Counted from the stretch's first letter, positions 12,182-24,708 are shown. The stretch is DNA of 64,000 bases from Marasmius tenuissimus (GCA_029532415.1 JAQOTA010000060.1:4553692-4617691), one strand, 5' to 3'. The notes: a model not told the origin generated them from the letters alone. Numbers and translations are program-made.

Positions 12182-15100
12182 TAGACGAAGATGTCCCGGC
12201 GGTAGCGTACCAACATCAAAAGTGTGGCGTAACATCGGACTGTGGCTGAGTGTTAATAGGCCAACCATAACCGTTGTTCTTTGAAATGAGCCGTGCACAC
12301 CCTTGAGGCTGGTTCATCAAGTCGACCTTCCGGTCTGCAACATTGGATTCCTCTTGTGCCCGCTGCTGAGCGGGCCCAATGAACTTAAGACCGATAAAGC
12401 GCTGTAGGTTTGGGAGCCTCTATACTAGGACTTGATGGATGGTTGAAATTATCACTACCACCTCTCGGTAGCAGGTGGCTTCCCGTGTTATCGATCTTTC
12501 TTTCTTATTAGTTCCGTGAGTGTCGCCCACCGCGTTTGGGATCAGTAGCTGGGCTTGCGATGATGTATTGTATATATTCGGGAACATGAGTACTTGAACT
12601 GAGGAATTCATGTTGTGTAACTGAACTTGCGTAGGAGGGCCAGTACTTCTATGAGCCCTTGCACGCTTCGGTAGTAGGACTACTAACCTGTGCTTCAAGT
12701 TCAATGAAGAGTTGTCTATGGGTTTGATTGGCTAAGGCCTCGTGTGTAGTATTGAGAGTACGCGATTGAGCAACCTAGTACACTTCCCGCGAAAGCCTTC
12801 ATATGAGTGATTCTCATTTCACCTACAGGCTGTATCTGGTAACGCTTACATTAACACGAATGAATAGAATCACGCTTTTACAAACCATATCAGGAATCAG
12901 GTCAGAAATTCTGGTCTACTACAGCCACCTACCGCGTGAGGTATCCGTATAATACTTCTCTATTCAGATTTTAGCCCATCACATAACATGAACATGCAAC
13001 CCTCAAAAGATTGCTCTCGGTAGATGGACACGACGTCTCGCATCTCTATGAACTATTTACGACAAGCGAAGATCTCTAAAAGCCCACATGATACGTTGCA
13101 AGTCATGCAAGGAGTAAGCCGTCAGTAAGCCTAAAACTACTTATTTACGGGCACATAAGCTCTAGATCCTTCCTCGTGAAACCATTTGCAATTTCTTGTA
13201 GGCGCAGGTATTTAGATAGCTGACTTCATCTTCGGCCGGCCAGTTCGTGGTCCCCGGCATTAGCGACATGTTTCCGACCAGAACGGGCCTCCTCAATTGG
13301 ACGGATAGGATAGTTTTCGAACGGTTCCCGGAAAAACAAGGAAGCCGCGCTAGTTGAGTGAGGATCCGTGTTTGACGTATTTCATTGGGGAGTGCCGTAA
13401 CCGGGTACCACAAATTTTGTCGTCTCTCCCCGAGTGACGGGGCTTGAGATTCAAAATGTCCATTTCTCAGTCGACGAAAGACGCTGAGTTGATACTGCCT
13501 CTCTGGCCACCAGGGCGGGAAAACGGGTGTTTCGGCCTGCGTATTCCTAGTTTTGCCTGAAGGGCTACTTAACGTGCCCTTCATGACCAAGTGAGTAGAA
13601 TATACCCGATTCTAACCTGTAGACATCTAAATGACACATCTCCTTGTACATAATCACCATACAGATGATGGTCCAACGGACGAGGGTCAGTGGACAGCCT
13701 TGTGTATCTCAGTACGTGCCCTTACTAGTTACTAGGTGTTTCCAATTCGAATCCGAAACACAAGAGGTAGAGGGATCTCCGCTATATGCTTAGGTCGCTT
13801 CCTGAATCCTGATGATCCTCGACTAGTTGTGCAAAAACAGGGATGGCAGGTAGCTGTAAATGGCCAGTGACTTGCATGAAGGGGGCCGAGTCCGCTTGCA
13901 CAGTACTTTTCAGAAATGCCATGATCCATCGACTAGAGAAATATCACGTATGGAATAAGTGACCTTACCCGTGCTCCCCGATGACAGATCCGCCTAAGAG
14001 TGAGCAGAACGTCGCGGAAGGTTTGACCGACAACCACAAGACATCTAGTCAACGGCGTGTCGGTAGCTACTCAGGGAGCTCCCGCCATCACCGCCGTCTT
14101 TATCTCCAAGGAACAGCAATCAATCACAATTGATTTGTGAAACGATGTCGAGAATGTCAAGATGATCGCCAATTCAGTCGGGAACTCAGAAGTGTTAGAA
14201 CGTTATACTATACATCAACTTGCTCAATGGATCCACCTGTTAACGAGTGGACACTGACGACAGTGCAGCATTGGCATAGAAATGATATGACACTCAGTAG
14301 CGGAAGGGGGATTTCCGAACTCCCCGAAGACACTGTCCGACTGGAGGTAAATCACCGTCGCTCGAAGTGCCCTTACCAGTAGAATGAAAACCTGCAGGAA
14401 AACTGCGGGCGCTATATTAAGCGGGGGATCGTGCGCAGCGAGGTCCAGTTGTCACGGGAGAGTAAAAGTGAGAAATCAAAAACAGTCACCTTTTCGGCGA
14501 AACGCCACCGGTCCTTTTCATGGAGATGGACGTACCAGTTGTTGCAGGTATTTCTGTAGAGAGTCCCCTATGTTGTCACGGGATAAGTGAGAGACTTGAA
14601 GCGCCGTCTCGAGTACGAGTGAGGCAGGAGCACGGAATCAGGAGTCAGACTGAGTGTTTGGACTATCGAACCGGTCATAGAACAGTACCGAAGTGCGTTG
14701 GATGAGCAAAAACAGTATCGCGCAATCATTTCCATCCCCCTACCTCCCTTCCGCGGGTGATCCTCTGTGGCTGAGCCTCTGTGTGACCGAGTAAATGTTA
14801 TTTCTGTATCATGACTTCCACGTTAAGTTCTTAAACACTCCATCTTATCAACTCAGCAACTTCCGAACGACGTTTGACCCTTAACGGCTCGTTCGGCTTA
14901 TCCACCGGTTTCCGCGAGAGTTTGATGGCAGGAATGCTCACTTCAACCCGACAAATTATTGAATGTGCTTTTCCGTTCCTCGGGAATTTAGAACGAGCGG
15001 TGAAGTGCACCGGGATGGATGTTTACCAGACGTTAAGCAATGCCTTACTGTGCTCGAAAGAAACTTCCGGATGAACGCGCGACGAGATCACAAACATCTG

Positions 15101-15526
15101 ATAACGCTGGTTCCCTTTTCCGGCAGGCCAAGGAACGAGGGGTGAATGAGTCCTGACATGACGGCGATGGGTGATGGGCGTGATGTGGAGTTGCTCAATG
15201 CTGTGCACTGCCTCTGGCAAGTAATCGAACTGGTTCGCCGTCCGGATATTAATTGAATCTTGATGCCTCGGTAAAAATAAATGTGCTCTTGTATATGAAT
15301 GCTTGCAGGGACGCAGCAACAGCCGGATATAAAGAGGGAAAGACGCTGGGGGCGTTTCGACATTCTCCATCACAACCTCGAGCTTCCCGTCGGCATCCTC
15401 GAAAAGAGGCTCCTAGCACTCTTACTCACGTTTTGCGTTGACACAAGCAACAATTAATGTCCTGTGTGGAGGTCCTTACTATGGTACGTTCACTGCGCTG
15501 GCATCCGCCGATAGCTCTGCTCATAT
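12182..15526. other. No supported gene
   Basis: About 3.3 kb with scattered frames under 145 codons on both strands and no domain, splice pattern or repeat that I can defend. A TATAAA at 15328-15333 lies about 200 bp before the phosphatase start and might be its core promoter. Confidence 0.4.
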
Positions 15527-16354
15527 ATGCTATCTCTTGACCAGTCTTCATCACACTTATCAATTCGCAGTACCCACAGTCATACCCGCACTGCCCATCA
15601 CATCCAACGACAAGGTACATGGCCCTCGCCTCCCTCTAGCGGTAGTTCTATCCCTCAAAATCCGCGTCTGAAACTTCAGCCGCCATCGACAATAGCACCA
15701 TCACCTCTTTCCGCCCCCCTCTCTCTCGCATCTTCATCGTCTTCATCATCACCCTATTCTTCCACTCATTCACCGTATGGTTACTCGTCCCCGCGTCGTC
15801 AGAATCCGACGATCTTAAAGGGTACCCCTACCAGAGGTTCTGTCCTCCAGGCCCACTCGCACCATTCCCAACCTTCCACAGCCTCAGAGATAATCCCGAA
15901 CCTCTTCGTCTCAGACCTGGCATTTGCGGAGAACCCAGCGCTGTTGGAGAAGTACAGGATAACACATATCCTGTCGGTGTTGCCGGAAAGAGTCGCTATA
16001 CCGGATGTTTTGGGTGCATCATCCTCTTCGAGAAGTGGGTCAACATGGCGACCTGTTCGAATGCAATTGTCTGTCGAAGACTTCCCCTTCGCCGAGCTAG
16101 CCGAACATCTCCCCGGTACGACTGACTTCATCAACGGGGGGCTACGCCAGCAGGGGCGAGTGCTGGTTCACTGTGCCGAGGGAATCTCTCGCTCTGTGAG
16201 CGTTGTCGCTGCCTTCTTGATGGCAGAGTTTCGCTGGTCTCCGGAGGAAGCGGTGCGATATGTGAAGGACAAACGCCCAATTGCGAATCCGAATTTTGGT
16301 TTTGTGAAGCAGCTAGGGGAATATGGCACCAGAGTGTTGAGGATCCGGGCGTAG
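15527..16354 (+). CDS. Dual-specificity protein phosphatase
   Basis: Single-exon frame of 275 residues. The catalytic signature HCAEGISRS is at residues 215-223, with the nucleophile Cys216 and phosphate-loop Arg222. VEDFPFAEL at 183-191 supplies the likely general acid Asp185, and NPNFGFVKQL (254-263) matches the conserved helix after the active site. In the family the enzyme hydrolyses phospho-Ser/Thr and phospho-Tyr on proteins; the substrate here is unknown. The domain occupies about residues 120-272. The first ~115 residues are Ser/Pro-rich, with a run of serines at 69-75, and look disordered. There is no signal peptide or membrane segment. The start is the first ATG of the frame. An upstream exon is possible, since an acceptor-like TTCGCAG occurs at about 15564-15570, so the N-terminus is less certain than the domain. 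Confidence 0.9.
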   Translation: MLSLDQSSSHLSIRSTHSHTRTAHHIQRQGTWPSPPSSGSSIPQNPRLKLQPPSTIAPSPLSAPLSLASSSSSSSPYSSTHSPYGYSSPRRQNPTILKGTPTRGSVLQAHSHHSQPSTASEIIPNLFVSDLAFAENPALLEKYRITHILSVLPERVAIPDVLGASSSSRSGSTWRPVRMQLSVEDFPFAELAEHLPGTTDFINGGLRQQGRVLVHCAEGISRSVSVVAAFLMAEFRWSPEEAVRYVKDKRPIANPNFGFVKQLGEYGTRVLRIRA

Positions 16355-19300
16355 AGTGACACTTCCACATGGACAAAATTAAGGAACGAAGGATTTCGTT
16401 TTACCGGTACCTTCACGCTGCTTCCCCTTGTCGAATCTGTTTATCGGGTTTGATTTTTTGGTCTATTGCATCGGTTTCTTGGGTTATCACGATTTCATTT
16501 GGCACAACATTGCCTCGTCTGTCTCTTTCTCGTCCGGTTGCATCATGTACTTCTATACCATCACCTCCGCTTCATTATACGTGTATTTATAAATATGCCT
16601 GCCTTTTGACTAGAGTAATTATAATTAATTTAAATTTTGCTGTCCCGTCTACTCTTCTATCACCATCCCACCCGCCGGTTCATCTCCTCGGTGATGATAC
16701 TGATCAACCACACAATTATATGAAATCACCCCTCACCTCCTGCCTCATTGTCAACGAAGTCGTGGATCCCATGAGGGAAGCGTAGTCGCATCTCTGTAAC
16801 ACTACGATTGCCATGCAACGGCTGTTCCGGAACACTTGCTCGTGAATAGGTAACCAGGTCACCGTTGACAAGATCCCTCTGAAACAGCGGTTTCAAGAAC
16901 TCAGAAGTAAAAAGTAGTTATACAGGCAGTTGAGCTCCTGAGCCTCGACCTTACACTCAGGACGAGGGTAGCACTAGCGTTTCGAAACGGCTACATGCGG
17001 TATGTGCACGACGCTGAGACTCTTTGCCCAGCCCGTGCAGTGCTGAGTATCGGAAGGTTCCACCACTGTGTGGAGGCTTACATACTTCGTTTCAGAATGT
17101 ATGGGTCCATGTAGGCGACACGTTATGACACCGGCAGTACGCTCTGAAACCGAATACCAGACGCGACAATACATTGGAATCCTCACAGCTTCGGTCCTCA
17201 AATGAACGTTTGGAGCCTCCTCGGCTTCGGGTGTAAAAGATGACGGTCTATGCGTGGAGCAGCGATAGGGCAGCGGAGACCGGCATCGTAAACTGAAATT
17301 CCGCCTGAGAGCCATCTCAGTGGCGTTCAATTCCAATTCAGCTTTGTTTCGTGTTGGCTCGTTTGAGCCACTGGCCCTTAATAGATGCTATCGATAACTA
17401 CCAGTTTGCCTTGCTTATTGATCGATCCTCTTGACCTTGCATTGACCCGCACATGATCTCCACGGAGATTGAGACGGGAGGAATATCGATTGTCTACAGG
17501 CTTCGATTGTAGCCATATATGATGTCTGCTATGGGAAAGAGAGAGAAAAAGCTGAAGAGTATTTCGCTCGTTCCGATACGTCGGCCAGACGTGTTCCGTC
17601 GATGGGATCAAGGTGGATAACCCAGGCTGTTCTGACTTGTTTCAGATTGGTGTATGCCAAACGAAGCTAAGGTCAAATGGCTTGAGCCCCTAGAGGCCCC
17701 TGTCATTTTCCACGGCTCCAAAAGCTCTCCAAGGGGCTTTTGTGGGAAGATTGTTGGCTCTCATACAAACTATTTGGAGCGGTTGCGGGTTGGTGATGAA
17801 TGGGAACCTCCGGGATGACGTATAGCCACCGGCGCCGGAAAAACAGTAATGCTGTGTTCGGACAGTAAAATCCGGCAAGGAATTCTGGCCACCACTTCGG
17901 ACTCCCTTTGTACGATGTATCTATCAAGTGTTGACGTCGCTGTTTCATTGTGCCCCATCTGAAACCAAGTTTTTGAATGACAGAAGGATATCACTTGAAG
18001 AAAGTCGACTTACTCTCAAGCAAAGTACGGGCAGCTTGAGCTTCTCCAATGCCGTTTGATGTCAGAGGAAATTCAGTGGGGTAGCGCGACGTGTAGGGAC
18101 TTCCACAATCCTCAGACTTCAGTAACCATCACGAGGCGCCGTCAAGACTGCTTTGACATTTGCTCTGCGTACCCACCTTGGGTTACCCTTGATTATTTGA
18201 ATAGACGGCGACTGATTAAACAACCTTGAGGATAGAGGTACTCTGGGATGTCAATCTAACTCGTGAATAATTTATTATAGAGACCTCTTGAGGTACAGCG
18301 GGTAGGTACGCCGCCAGGTCGTATAATCGTGGCTGGCGAGTCCAAATTTAACAGTCCCCGCTCAAAGGTTAGCTCCGAACCACGACGTAGTACCCTCAGT
18401 TGACGGTGTCTGTCACCTTGCACTGAAGGCCAAGTTTTGATGACGGACGTAAGCAACATTGTTGTGTAGCTCGCGCTACTTAATCCATCTGCAAGGCTGA
18501 TTCAGAGTTGGTACAGTTCCTGGATCCCGCTGACTTTCGTATAGGACGTTTTAGATGCACAGGTCCCAGACAATCTCGAGCTACCCGCCGGCTCCTTACA
18601 AGGAATAATTAGGTCCGAAACCTCGATGGCCCACCTACTATATCTGGAATTCCTCGGAATGCAGTTATTGAGCTCGAACGACAACCGCCAAGATCGTCGC
18701 TCAGCATTCAAGGCAATTTCAAGTGAAGATTACGTTCTCTTATTCGAAGTGCACACAAAGCCAAACATTTGATCCATCCAACCTCGGGGTCCCCACAAGG
18801 CTGAGGTAACTCTGTAGGGAATTACTCCTCGTTGCCTTTCTGAAGAATTTGTCTTGCAGCACATCTTCAAAATGTTTACAGTCGCTCTCTTCGACCGAGC
18901 GCATTGTGAAGGAGAGCACCGTGCGGTTGTGTTTCTTCAATCGCCGAACCCTGTCGCTCGCTCTCCTGATGGTTTCGATGGCGATTTGTATAGGTCCAGG
19001 TTCTGTCGTGGCATCAAGGCTGTATCTCCCCCTGTTCGACGAAAATGCTTCGACAAGAGATTACGGGATTACAGAGGTCCACCCGGAAGTATCGAACACA
19101 CGAGCGAAGAGTCTGTTTTTAACCTGAAGGCTCTTCAGATACTGAGACTGGTCGTGTCATGTCAATTTTGGGGCTCGCTTAATGCACATACTCCATCACC
19201 TAGTGTCTGCTACAATTGTTCTAAACTTAATCTCGATCTTGCCCATACGGCATCTCCGAATACGGTCTCGGCGGAAACGGAAACGCCATTCTCAGCAGGA

Positions 19301-20313
19301 CTGGTCAATACATCCCCCATTACCGACGGTGAATCCTTTTGCTTTCTATAGTTTGGCCCTTGGCCGCCGTCGGACTACCCAAAATCACTGCACCCAAAGC
19401 GGTTTCGGGCATGCAGTCATCTCTTTGAATTTCTCTCATCAACTGACAAAGAACTGTGGCCGCTGTAAGGCTGTGTGGGGGTGTCTGGTACCGAGGTATG
19501 GCCATAATATGATTTGGTAAATATCTTCCTGGTGGGAAGCTCTTTAGTCGCGCCGTCTACTTGTCTCTCGTATTCTGTCCACATCACGTCTACGTCAATA
19601 GACTCTGGTGGGATTATGAGAAGGACGTGTTGAGCAATCCATATTGGGATTTCGATGGACATCAACAGATCGAGTTCCTCCATGCAATTCACTGTATGGA
19701 GAGCTCACACTGGACTTCAATCTCAAGATAGAGGACTTGATTGACCCAGTGGCGGCCACACGGGCTTGGGATTGAGAACGGATGCGTTTATCACACTTTT
19801 GAATGGATCTTCAAGTCTCTGAGTTACATTTGCGTTTTGTTTTTTTGCGTTTGTTCTTCAGCAGTTCTTTGAAATAGATGTACACTCACCGTTGCGCAAA
19901 GTGAATAAGTCGAAAAAGTGCGCCTCACAAGCCGACTTGGCCTGAAATGATGATTGATGCGGTGCACAACGGAGATCTTCGCCAGGCGCTGAGTTACAGT
20001 TTCAAGTTCGAATTGAGCGCAACGCCGAGATACCCAGGGCTGTTCTCTTGTCCGTGACTTCATGGATTCCCTTCAAAGGTTTTATAGTATTTGATGCCGA
20101 TTTCTCGCTGGTACGTTCAGGTATGGTCTCCCAACTCGGTCTAACTCAGTCACAGACGACTGAAGCGGCAAAAAAGAGGAAGTAGCCTTGATAGTAGCCG
20201 CAATGTCTCGGTTTATTCTAGGATCATTCCCGACTCAATATTGAGAACTTGGAGCCCGTCTCTACGAAAGGGTATTTATGCCCGACAGCGTGTACTCATA
20301 GGTTGGTGCTTAA
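16355..20313. other. Gene-poor stretch; possible membrane-protein remnant at 18.85-19.4 kb
   Basis: Two plus-strand frames, 18849-19127 (with a hydrophobic run LALLMVSMAICIG) and 19182-19520 (a helix followed by the basic cluster RIRSRRKRKRH), could be exons of another membrane protein. They do not join with good splice sites. The T-rich stretch 16440-16640 is probably the 3' end of the phosphatase transcript. Nothing else is seen. Confidence 0.35.
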
Positions 20314-20315
20314 TA

Positions 20316-20680
20316 TGAGTGTCCAAATGGGAAAAAATTATTTCCCGGTCCCGTACTAATTTCCCTCCCGGACTACTTCCCCCCATACTAATATTTCCGT
20401 ACTAGTTACTACGGGACCGGGAAATTTTGCGCGCGCGGAGTATTCCCGGTCCCGCAAACAAATGTCCGGCATCTGCGCTTGGGCACTTACCTGTTTCCCA
20501 CACATTCCCCACACATATCCCTCACCTTTGGGTGCGTCCCACAGGTCAGGCTTAGTTTACTAAGCTCCAGTAAGTATCAGAATATACTTTAATGCATAAT
20601 AGGTCTGTGTCAGCCAAGTAGCTAACATTTCCAAGCTGGTTGACTCTTCTACAGCGATATCATTACAGACAGGGTGCCTA
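20316..20680 (+). repeat. Left terminal inverted repeat of the 4.4 kb element
   Basis: Matches the reverse complement of 24342-24706. The outer 34 bp are essentially identical. Similarity fades after AGGGTGCC near 20679. A local inverted repeat of the CCCGGTCCCG motif inside the TIR could form a hairpin. Confidence 0.85.
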
Positions 20681-20969
20681 ACTCCACATTTAGGCGTTGA
20701 TGGTTGGAAATTAGTGATCAATCAGCGGCATGGATAAAAGGACAGTGAGTGATTACTTGATTGTATGGGTAGCTATGCTAGTACAATACGTACAATATTG
20801 CCAAAGGACGGAACAGCGGTGGACGTGCGAGCAGTTGTATGTACAGTATAGATGAGATCAGGCTAGCGAGCAGCAACCACATGAAGGTATCACCATTGAC
20901 TAAAAGACTGGATGGTAGGTAAAGAGCATAGTGTTCGTGCGAGATCATTAAACAAGAAAAATGTGACAT

Positions 20970-22568
20970 CTAAAACCTAACCTCTGGAACGTAGCCTTTG
21001 TAAGGATCAAAGAGGATTGTTGAATCATTCGTAGCAATGAGGGGTGAAGAGGCCCGCTCAGATACAGAAGCCATAGAATGAAACATTGCTGATACCTCAA
21101 TGTCTTCCTGCTCGGTGTCGGTGTTGTTGTACATTGGAGAATTGTGTGCATGTTCAGGCTCTGGATTGTGGACACCTGAGCCGCCAGCCAAGCCATCCTC
21201 CGAGTCGCTGCTGATGGTGTATGTAACTGGCCCTGTGAGGAAGAGTAAGTAATGAGTATTTCAGAATTATGTTGAATCACATACTGTGCTTCCTCAACTT
21301 GTGTGATGGCTTGGCAACTACAACCCCTGTACTCGACACACCAGATGAGGACTCGCTAGTATTCGACTCCAGTCCATCATTGTCGATGGGGCGGTCAACA
21401 CAATCCAGTTCACCTGAGGAGAAATCCATAATACTATCGTGTTCCTCCTCAACACTGTGGGTGCGGGACTGTGAGGTTGGAAGGGGTCTCTTGGAAGGCT
21501 TACCCCAAGACTGGAGCACATCCTGATTCATAGGTGAACGGGTTACTAGATATCAATGAACATTGGTAAGTGTAAAGGTGTGTGCTGATATAAAATGAAT
21601 GACTGACCAAAGTACAGAGTATGGTTAATGCCGGCGTTCCTTCCTTTGCTTCTGTCTGGACAGAGCCCACACAGATACTCAGTGAAGGTGGGGGTTGGAT
21701 ACTCCAATGCCCCAGCTGAGATCTCCAGCTGGCGGTGGCGTCCTGTGCCGACAAGAGGTATTAACTGTGGAAGAACGTGTTGGTGCTCTGGAGACTCCCC
21801 TGGAACAAAACTCTGGTTGGGGACATCATCAAGGGAACGGAGGTAGTGAGTCAAGTCGGGAAGAGATGGGCTGAGAAAGTTGAGCACATCATCAGCCTCA
21901 AGATCAAGAGGCAGATTCCAAGGCCCGTCCTTCATATCGCAGGCAGCTGCCAATTTTCTTTGCCGAGCTTTCTCAAAGTCCGCAACAGATGGTACTGGTT
22001 TGCTGCCAGAGGATGAGGACTTAAAGACAAACTCCAGTCCACCCTGTATCGGTATGAAGTAAAATCAGTATCTATCAATATAACCATGTTGAAGGCACGA
22101 ACCTTGGTCTTTTTTTCCTGCAGCCATCGGCAAACACAAAGACTCTTCCAAACTTGAACGTTTCGGGGACCTGCAATGAAATATAATAAGGAATTTTAAG
22201 TTGTCCAGTAGAACAAATATGCTTACTGCACAGGCCTTGCCCTTCAACAATGATGCAGTCTTGGAAGACCGTTTTGAAGTGGAACCAGCAGCAGCAGACT
22301 TCCTACTAGTAGCTTGGCTTGGGCGATAACCAGCTTTACTTTCATTATCTGCTGCACGGAATGACGACTGGTTGGCTCTGGCAAGTAGGTGATTGATGGC
22401 ATTTGACTTGGGTTTGGTCTTCTTAGTGAGAGGTTGGAATTCAGTGTCAGAGTCCAGAGCGCTATCTTTGGGTTTGGTCTTCTTGGCTGGAGGTTGGAGT
22501 TCAGTATCAGAATCTGGAGTGCTGTCTTTGTGTTGGCCCCTCTTTCGCTTCGGTTGAGTGCCTGACAT
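20970..22568 (-). CDS. Unknown acidic/basic nuclear-type protein inside the TIR element, probably frameshifted
   Basis: I do not recognise this protein. The start MSGTQPKRKRGQ (22568) is followed by two tandem ~20-residue units ending in KKTKPK, then a Lys/Ser-rich segment; these look like nuclear localisation signals. A second exon after the acceptor at 22171-22172 encodes VPETFKFGRVFVFADGC. The third exon (from about 22043) contains ARQRKLAAACDMKDGPWNL and a long acidic, Pro-rich part. Later exons (from about 21526 and 21238) are Ser/Asp/Glu-rich, ending VPEVRF at 20970. The frame between exons 2 and 3 fits only if the seven-A run at 22107-22113 has lost one base, so this copy may be broken. 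No enzymatic motif is visible. The gene is cargo or an accessory factor of the surrounding element. Confidence 0.5.
22421..22540 (-). repeat. Imperfect 60-bp tandem duplication in coding sequence
   Basis: Two adjacent 60-bp units encode DSTPDSDTELQPPAKKTKPK and DSALDSDTEFQPLTKKTKPK. They differ at a few positions, mostly replacements. This is in-frame expansion of an acidic-basic linker with a nuclear-localisation-like KKTK core. Confidence 0.85.
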
Positions 22569-22893
22569 AGCAGAAAGAGGGTGATGGGAGTCCAGACAGG
22601 AGGAGCAAAGGAAGTAAGGGAAGGAGAAAAAGATTGTGAGGGGGGAAGAAAAAAAAGAAAGAAAGTGAAAGTGAAAGAAAGAAAGGGAAACGTTGAAGGG
22701 ACTGTTCCACAACAAGCTGTATATTAGTTATCTGGGCTGTTGTGCAGTACGTCTGGATTACAGCTACACTAATCCATTTAAGGCAATGATCATTTAGACT
22801 CATTATCTTCCTCTAATGAAGCCTGCATGAGAATCACTGCCCTAACTCATCTTTTTGCACGATGGTGCCAAACCTGAGGAGGGAGTGTTACCT

Positions 22894-24277
22894 TCATTCC
22901 CCCCCCCCCGCTTTTTGCTCCTTGTTCAATGGATAACTCTCTCCAGGCAAATACTCATTGTTGTATATTCCCCATCCCCTAGGCACTGTCACTTCATTTA
23001 TCCTCTCCAATGCATCCAAAGAGTCAGCGCGAAGTTGTGGCTGATCTTCAAAAGGATTTTGATGATGCAGAACCTTGATGGGGTTGTGATTGTACTGTGC
23101 TGCACATGATTCATTAATTGTAGCTGTCATTGGAGTGTGAGCTGACAGTTCATACAGATTAATCAGGGTTCAACTAACCATATGTCTCATCCTCCCATTC
23201 ACTTTCAGATTCCTCTTCACCATCTTCAACTTCTGATTCACCACCCCAATCATACCTATTAGAAGGATCTGCCTCTTCCTCAAATGCCGGTGGATCATAG
23301 TTGTCATTACTGTCCCCCTCTTCAGGAGGTTCATCGTTATAAACACTGTGTTCAATCATCCCAAGAAGTCGCATGTCCTGGATTACCAAAGAAGAATCAG
23401 CTGTTCTATTGCATATCACATCAATAAAACAACGCACTTTTGGAGACCTCTCATGTCCGATCCCAGATATTGGATGAGAGAAAGCACGATCCTGAATTCA
23501 AGAGTAAAGACAAAGAGTTTTTAGGTGGAGACACTGGACTACACAAACATTTTTGTGGACTCTTTTAATGACATCCCATTGCTCCAAGTCATAGTGTTGG
23601 GGAGATGTATGAAGCAAGTATTGAATCTAACCAATCAAAATAAATAACAGGACTATTCAGGCTGATAAAGAATAAAATCACCTGTAATATCACTCCACCA
23701 AGGTCTACAACTATCGAACGGTCTGTCCCAGAAATTGATTGGGGTCCCTGTACTTTTAGCCCCTTTAAGAGCTGAGTTGAAGTCAGCTTCTTTCCCAAGT
23801 TGAAATCTCGTTGGAGGAGGATAGGGGGATACAGTCAGTTTTGACTGCTTTTGGGTCCTCTTTCAAGTTTTGATCCAGGTCCAATTCTAGCAACATACCC
23901 GCACCTGGCAGGTGTATTGAGCAGTTCTTTTCCAGCCTCCTTATCGGGATAATCTGCCCATAAGGCCACAACACACAATGGTTTACCCCCATTTGTCTTT
24001 TGAATGAGCTCAAAAGCATGCTGCACTGTGAGCACATGGCCTCTTCCCTCGTGGGTCTCAGGCATTCCTGCATCCAAAAGATAGTTGATAATTCAATGAG
24101 ATTGATAAAATCAAGCCTTAAAGCAACATCCCCACCTACCCTATAATCCAACAATAGGGATTCACTAATGTTGCAGCAAAGGGAGCCCGGAGAACAGATG
24201 GTGGTGGTTACTGGACAAGGAGTGTGCGATGCAGTTTCACAGCTGCAAGCAATGAGCTGGCAATGAGGCACACACAT
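22894..24277 (-). CDS. Unknown protein inside the TIR element
   Basis: Unrecognised multi-exon gene reading leftwards from MCVPHCQLIAC (24277). The Cys-rich first exon joins at GTGGGG (near 24132) to an exon encoding GMPETHEGRGHVLTVQHAF and LCVVALWADYPDKEAGKE. After an intron from about 23918, an exon reads FQLGKEADFNSALKGAKS and INFWDRPFDSCRPWWSDIT. A likely next exon has QYLLHTSPQHYDLEQWD. The exon at about 23492-23174 starts DRAFSHPISGIGHE and ends in a strongly acidic tail (EEESESEWEDETYG). The last exon (23109-22894) ends LNKEQKAGGGE. One junction around 23690 is unresolved. Aromatic-rich conserved-looking blocks suggest a folded domain. I see neither a DDE triad nor zinc knuckles. It is either an unrecognised mobility protein or cargo. 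Confidence 0.5.
22907..22918. repeat. C-run at the 3' end of the element's upstream gene
   Basis: A run of about eleven C residues overlaps the Gly-rich C-terminus of the minus-strand gene. It is slippage-prone and its exact length may be unreliable. Confidence 0.6.
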
Positions 24278-24341
24278 GATGTCAATGAGGCACAGGGCCC
24301 ACCAACATCAGCACCTGATGCGGAGTTAAGTGATAGGTCCT

Positions 24342-24706
24342 GAGTACCCTATCTGTAATAATATTGCTGTAGAGTGGTCAAACCAGCTTGGAAATGTTAG
24401 CTACTTGGCTGACACAGACCTATTATGCATTAGAGTATATTCTGATACTTACTGGAGCTTAGTAAACTAAGCCTGACTTGTGGGACGCACCCAAAGGTGA
24501 GGGATATGTGTGGGGAATGTGTGGGAAACAGGTAAGTGCCCAAGCGCAGATGCCGGACATTTGTTTGCGGGACCGGGAATACTCCGCGCGCGCAAAATTT
24601 CCCGGTCCCGTAGTAACTAGTACGGGAAAATGAGTACGGGGGAGATAGTCCGGGAGGGAAAATAGTCCGGGACCGGGAAAATAATTTTTTCCCATTTGGA
24701 CACTCA
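24342..24706 (-). repeat. Right terminal inverted repeat of the 4.4 kb element
   Basis: Inverted partner of 20316-20680. The terminal TGGACACTCA at 24697-24706 is followed by TA. Confidence 0.85.
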
Positions 24707-24708
24707 TA

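Larger units (their letters stand above)
20316..24706. mobile_element. 4.4 kb DNA element with 365-bp TIRs and two unknown genes
   Basis: The left terminus starts TGAGTGTCCAAATGGGAAAA and the right terminus is its inverted copy. Inverted similarity continues for about 365 bp each side (20316-20680 and 24342-24706), including a CCCGGTCCCG motif, a GCGCGCGCGG block and a CTTTGGGTGCGTCCCAC block. TA dinucleotides flank both ends (20314-20315 and 24707-24708), consistent with a 2-bp target duplication. Inside are two minus-strand genes of unknown family. I could not find a transposase catalytic core. The two TIRs differ by small indels and substitutions near 20350-20400 and in the innermost 60 bp, so the element is not brand new. 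It may be non-autonomous with captured genes, or encode an undescribed mobility protein. Confidence 0.85.

Noticed and set aside
13162..13590. 142-codon minus-strand frame
   Set aside because: No motif, no splice signals and no paralog; likely chance.
15799..16134. Minus-strand frame across the phosphatase
   Set aside because: Antisense shadow of the phosphatase coding sequence.
18854..19351. 165-codon plus-strand frame
   Set aside because: Composition is not protein-like. A shorter overlapping frame is more hydrophobic, and neither has splice or family support.
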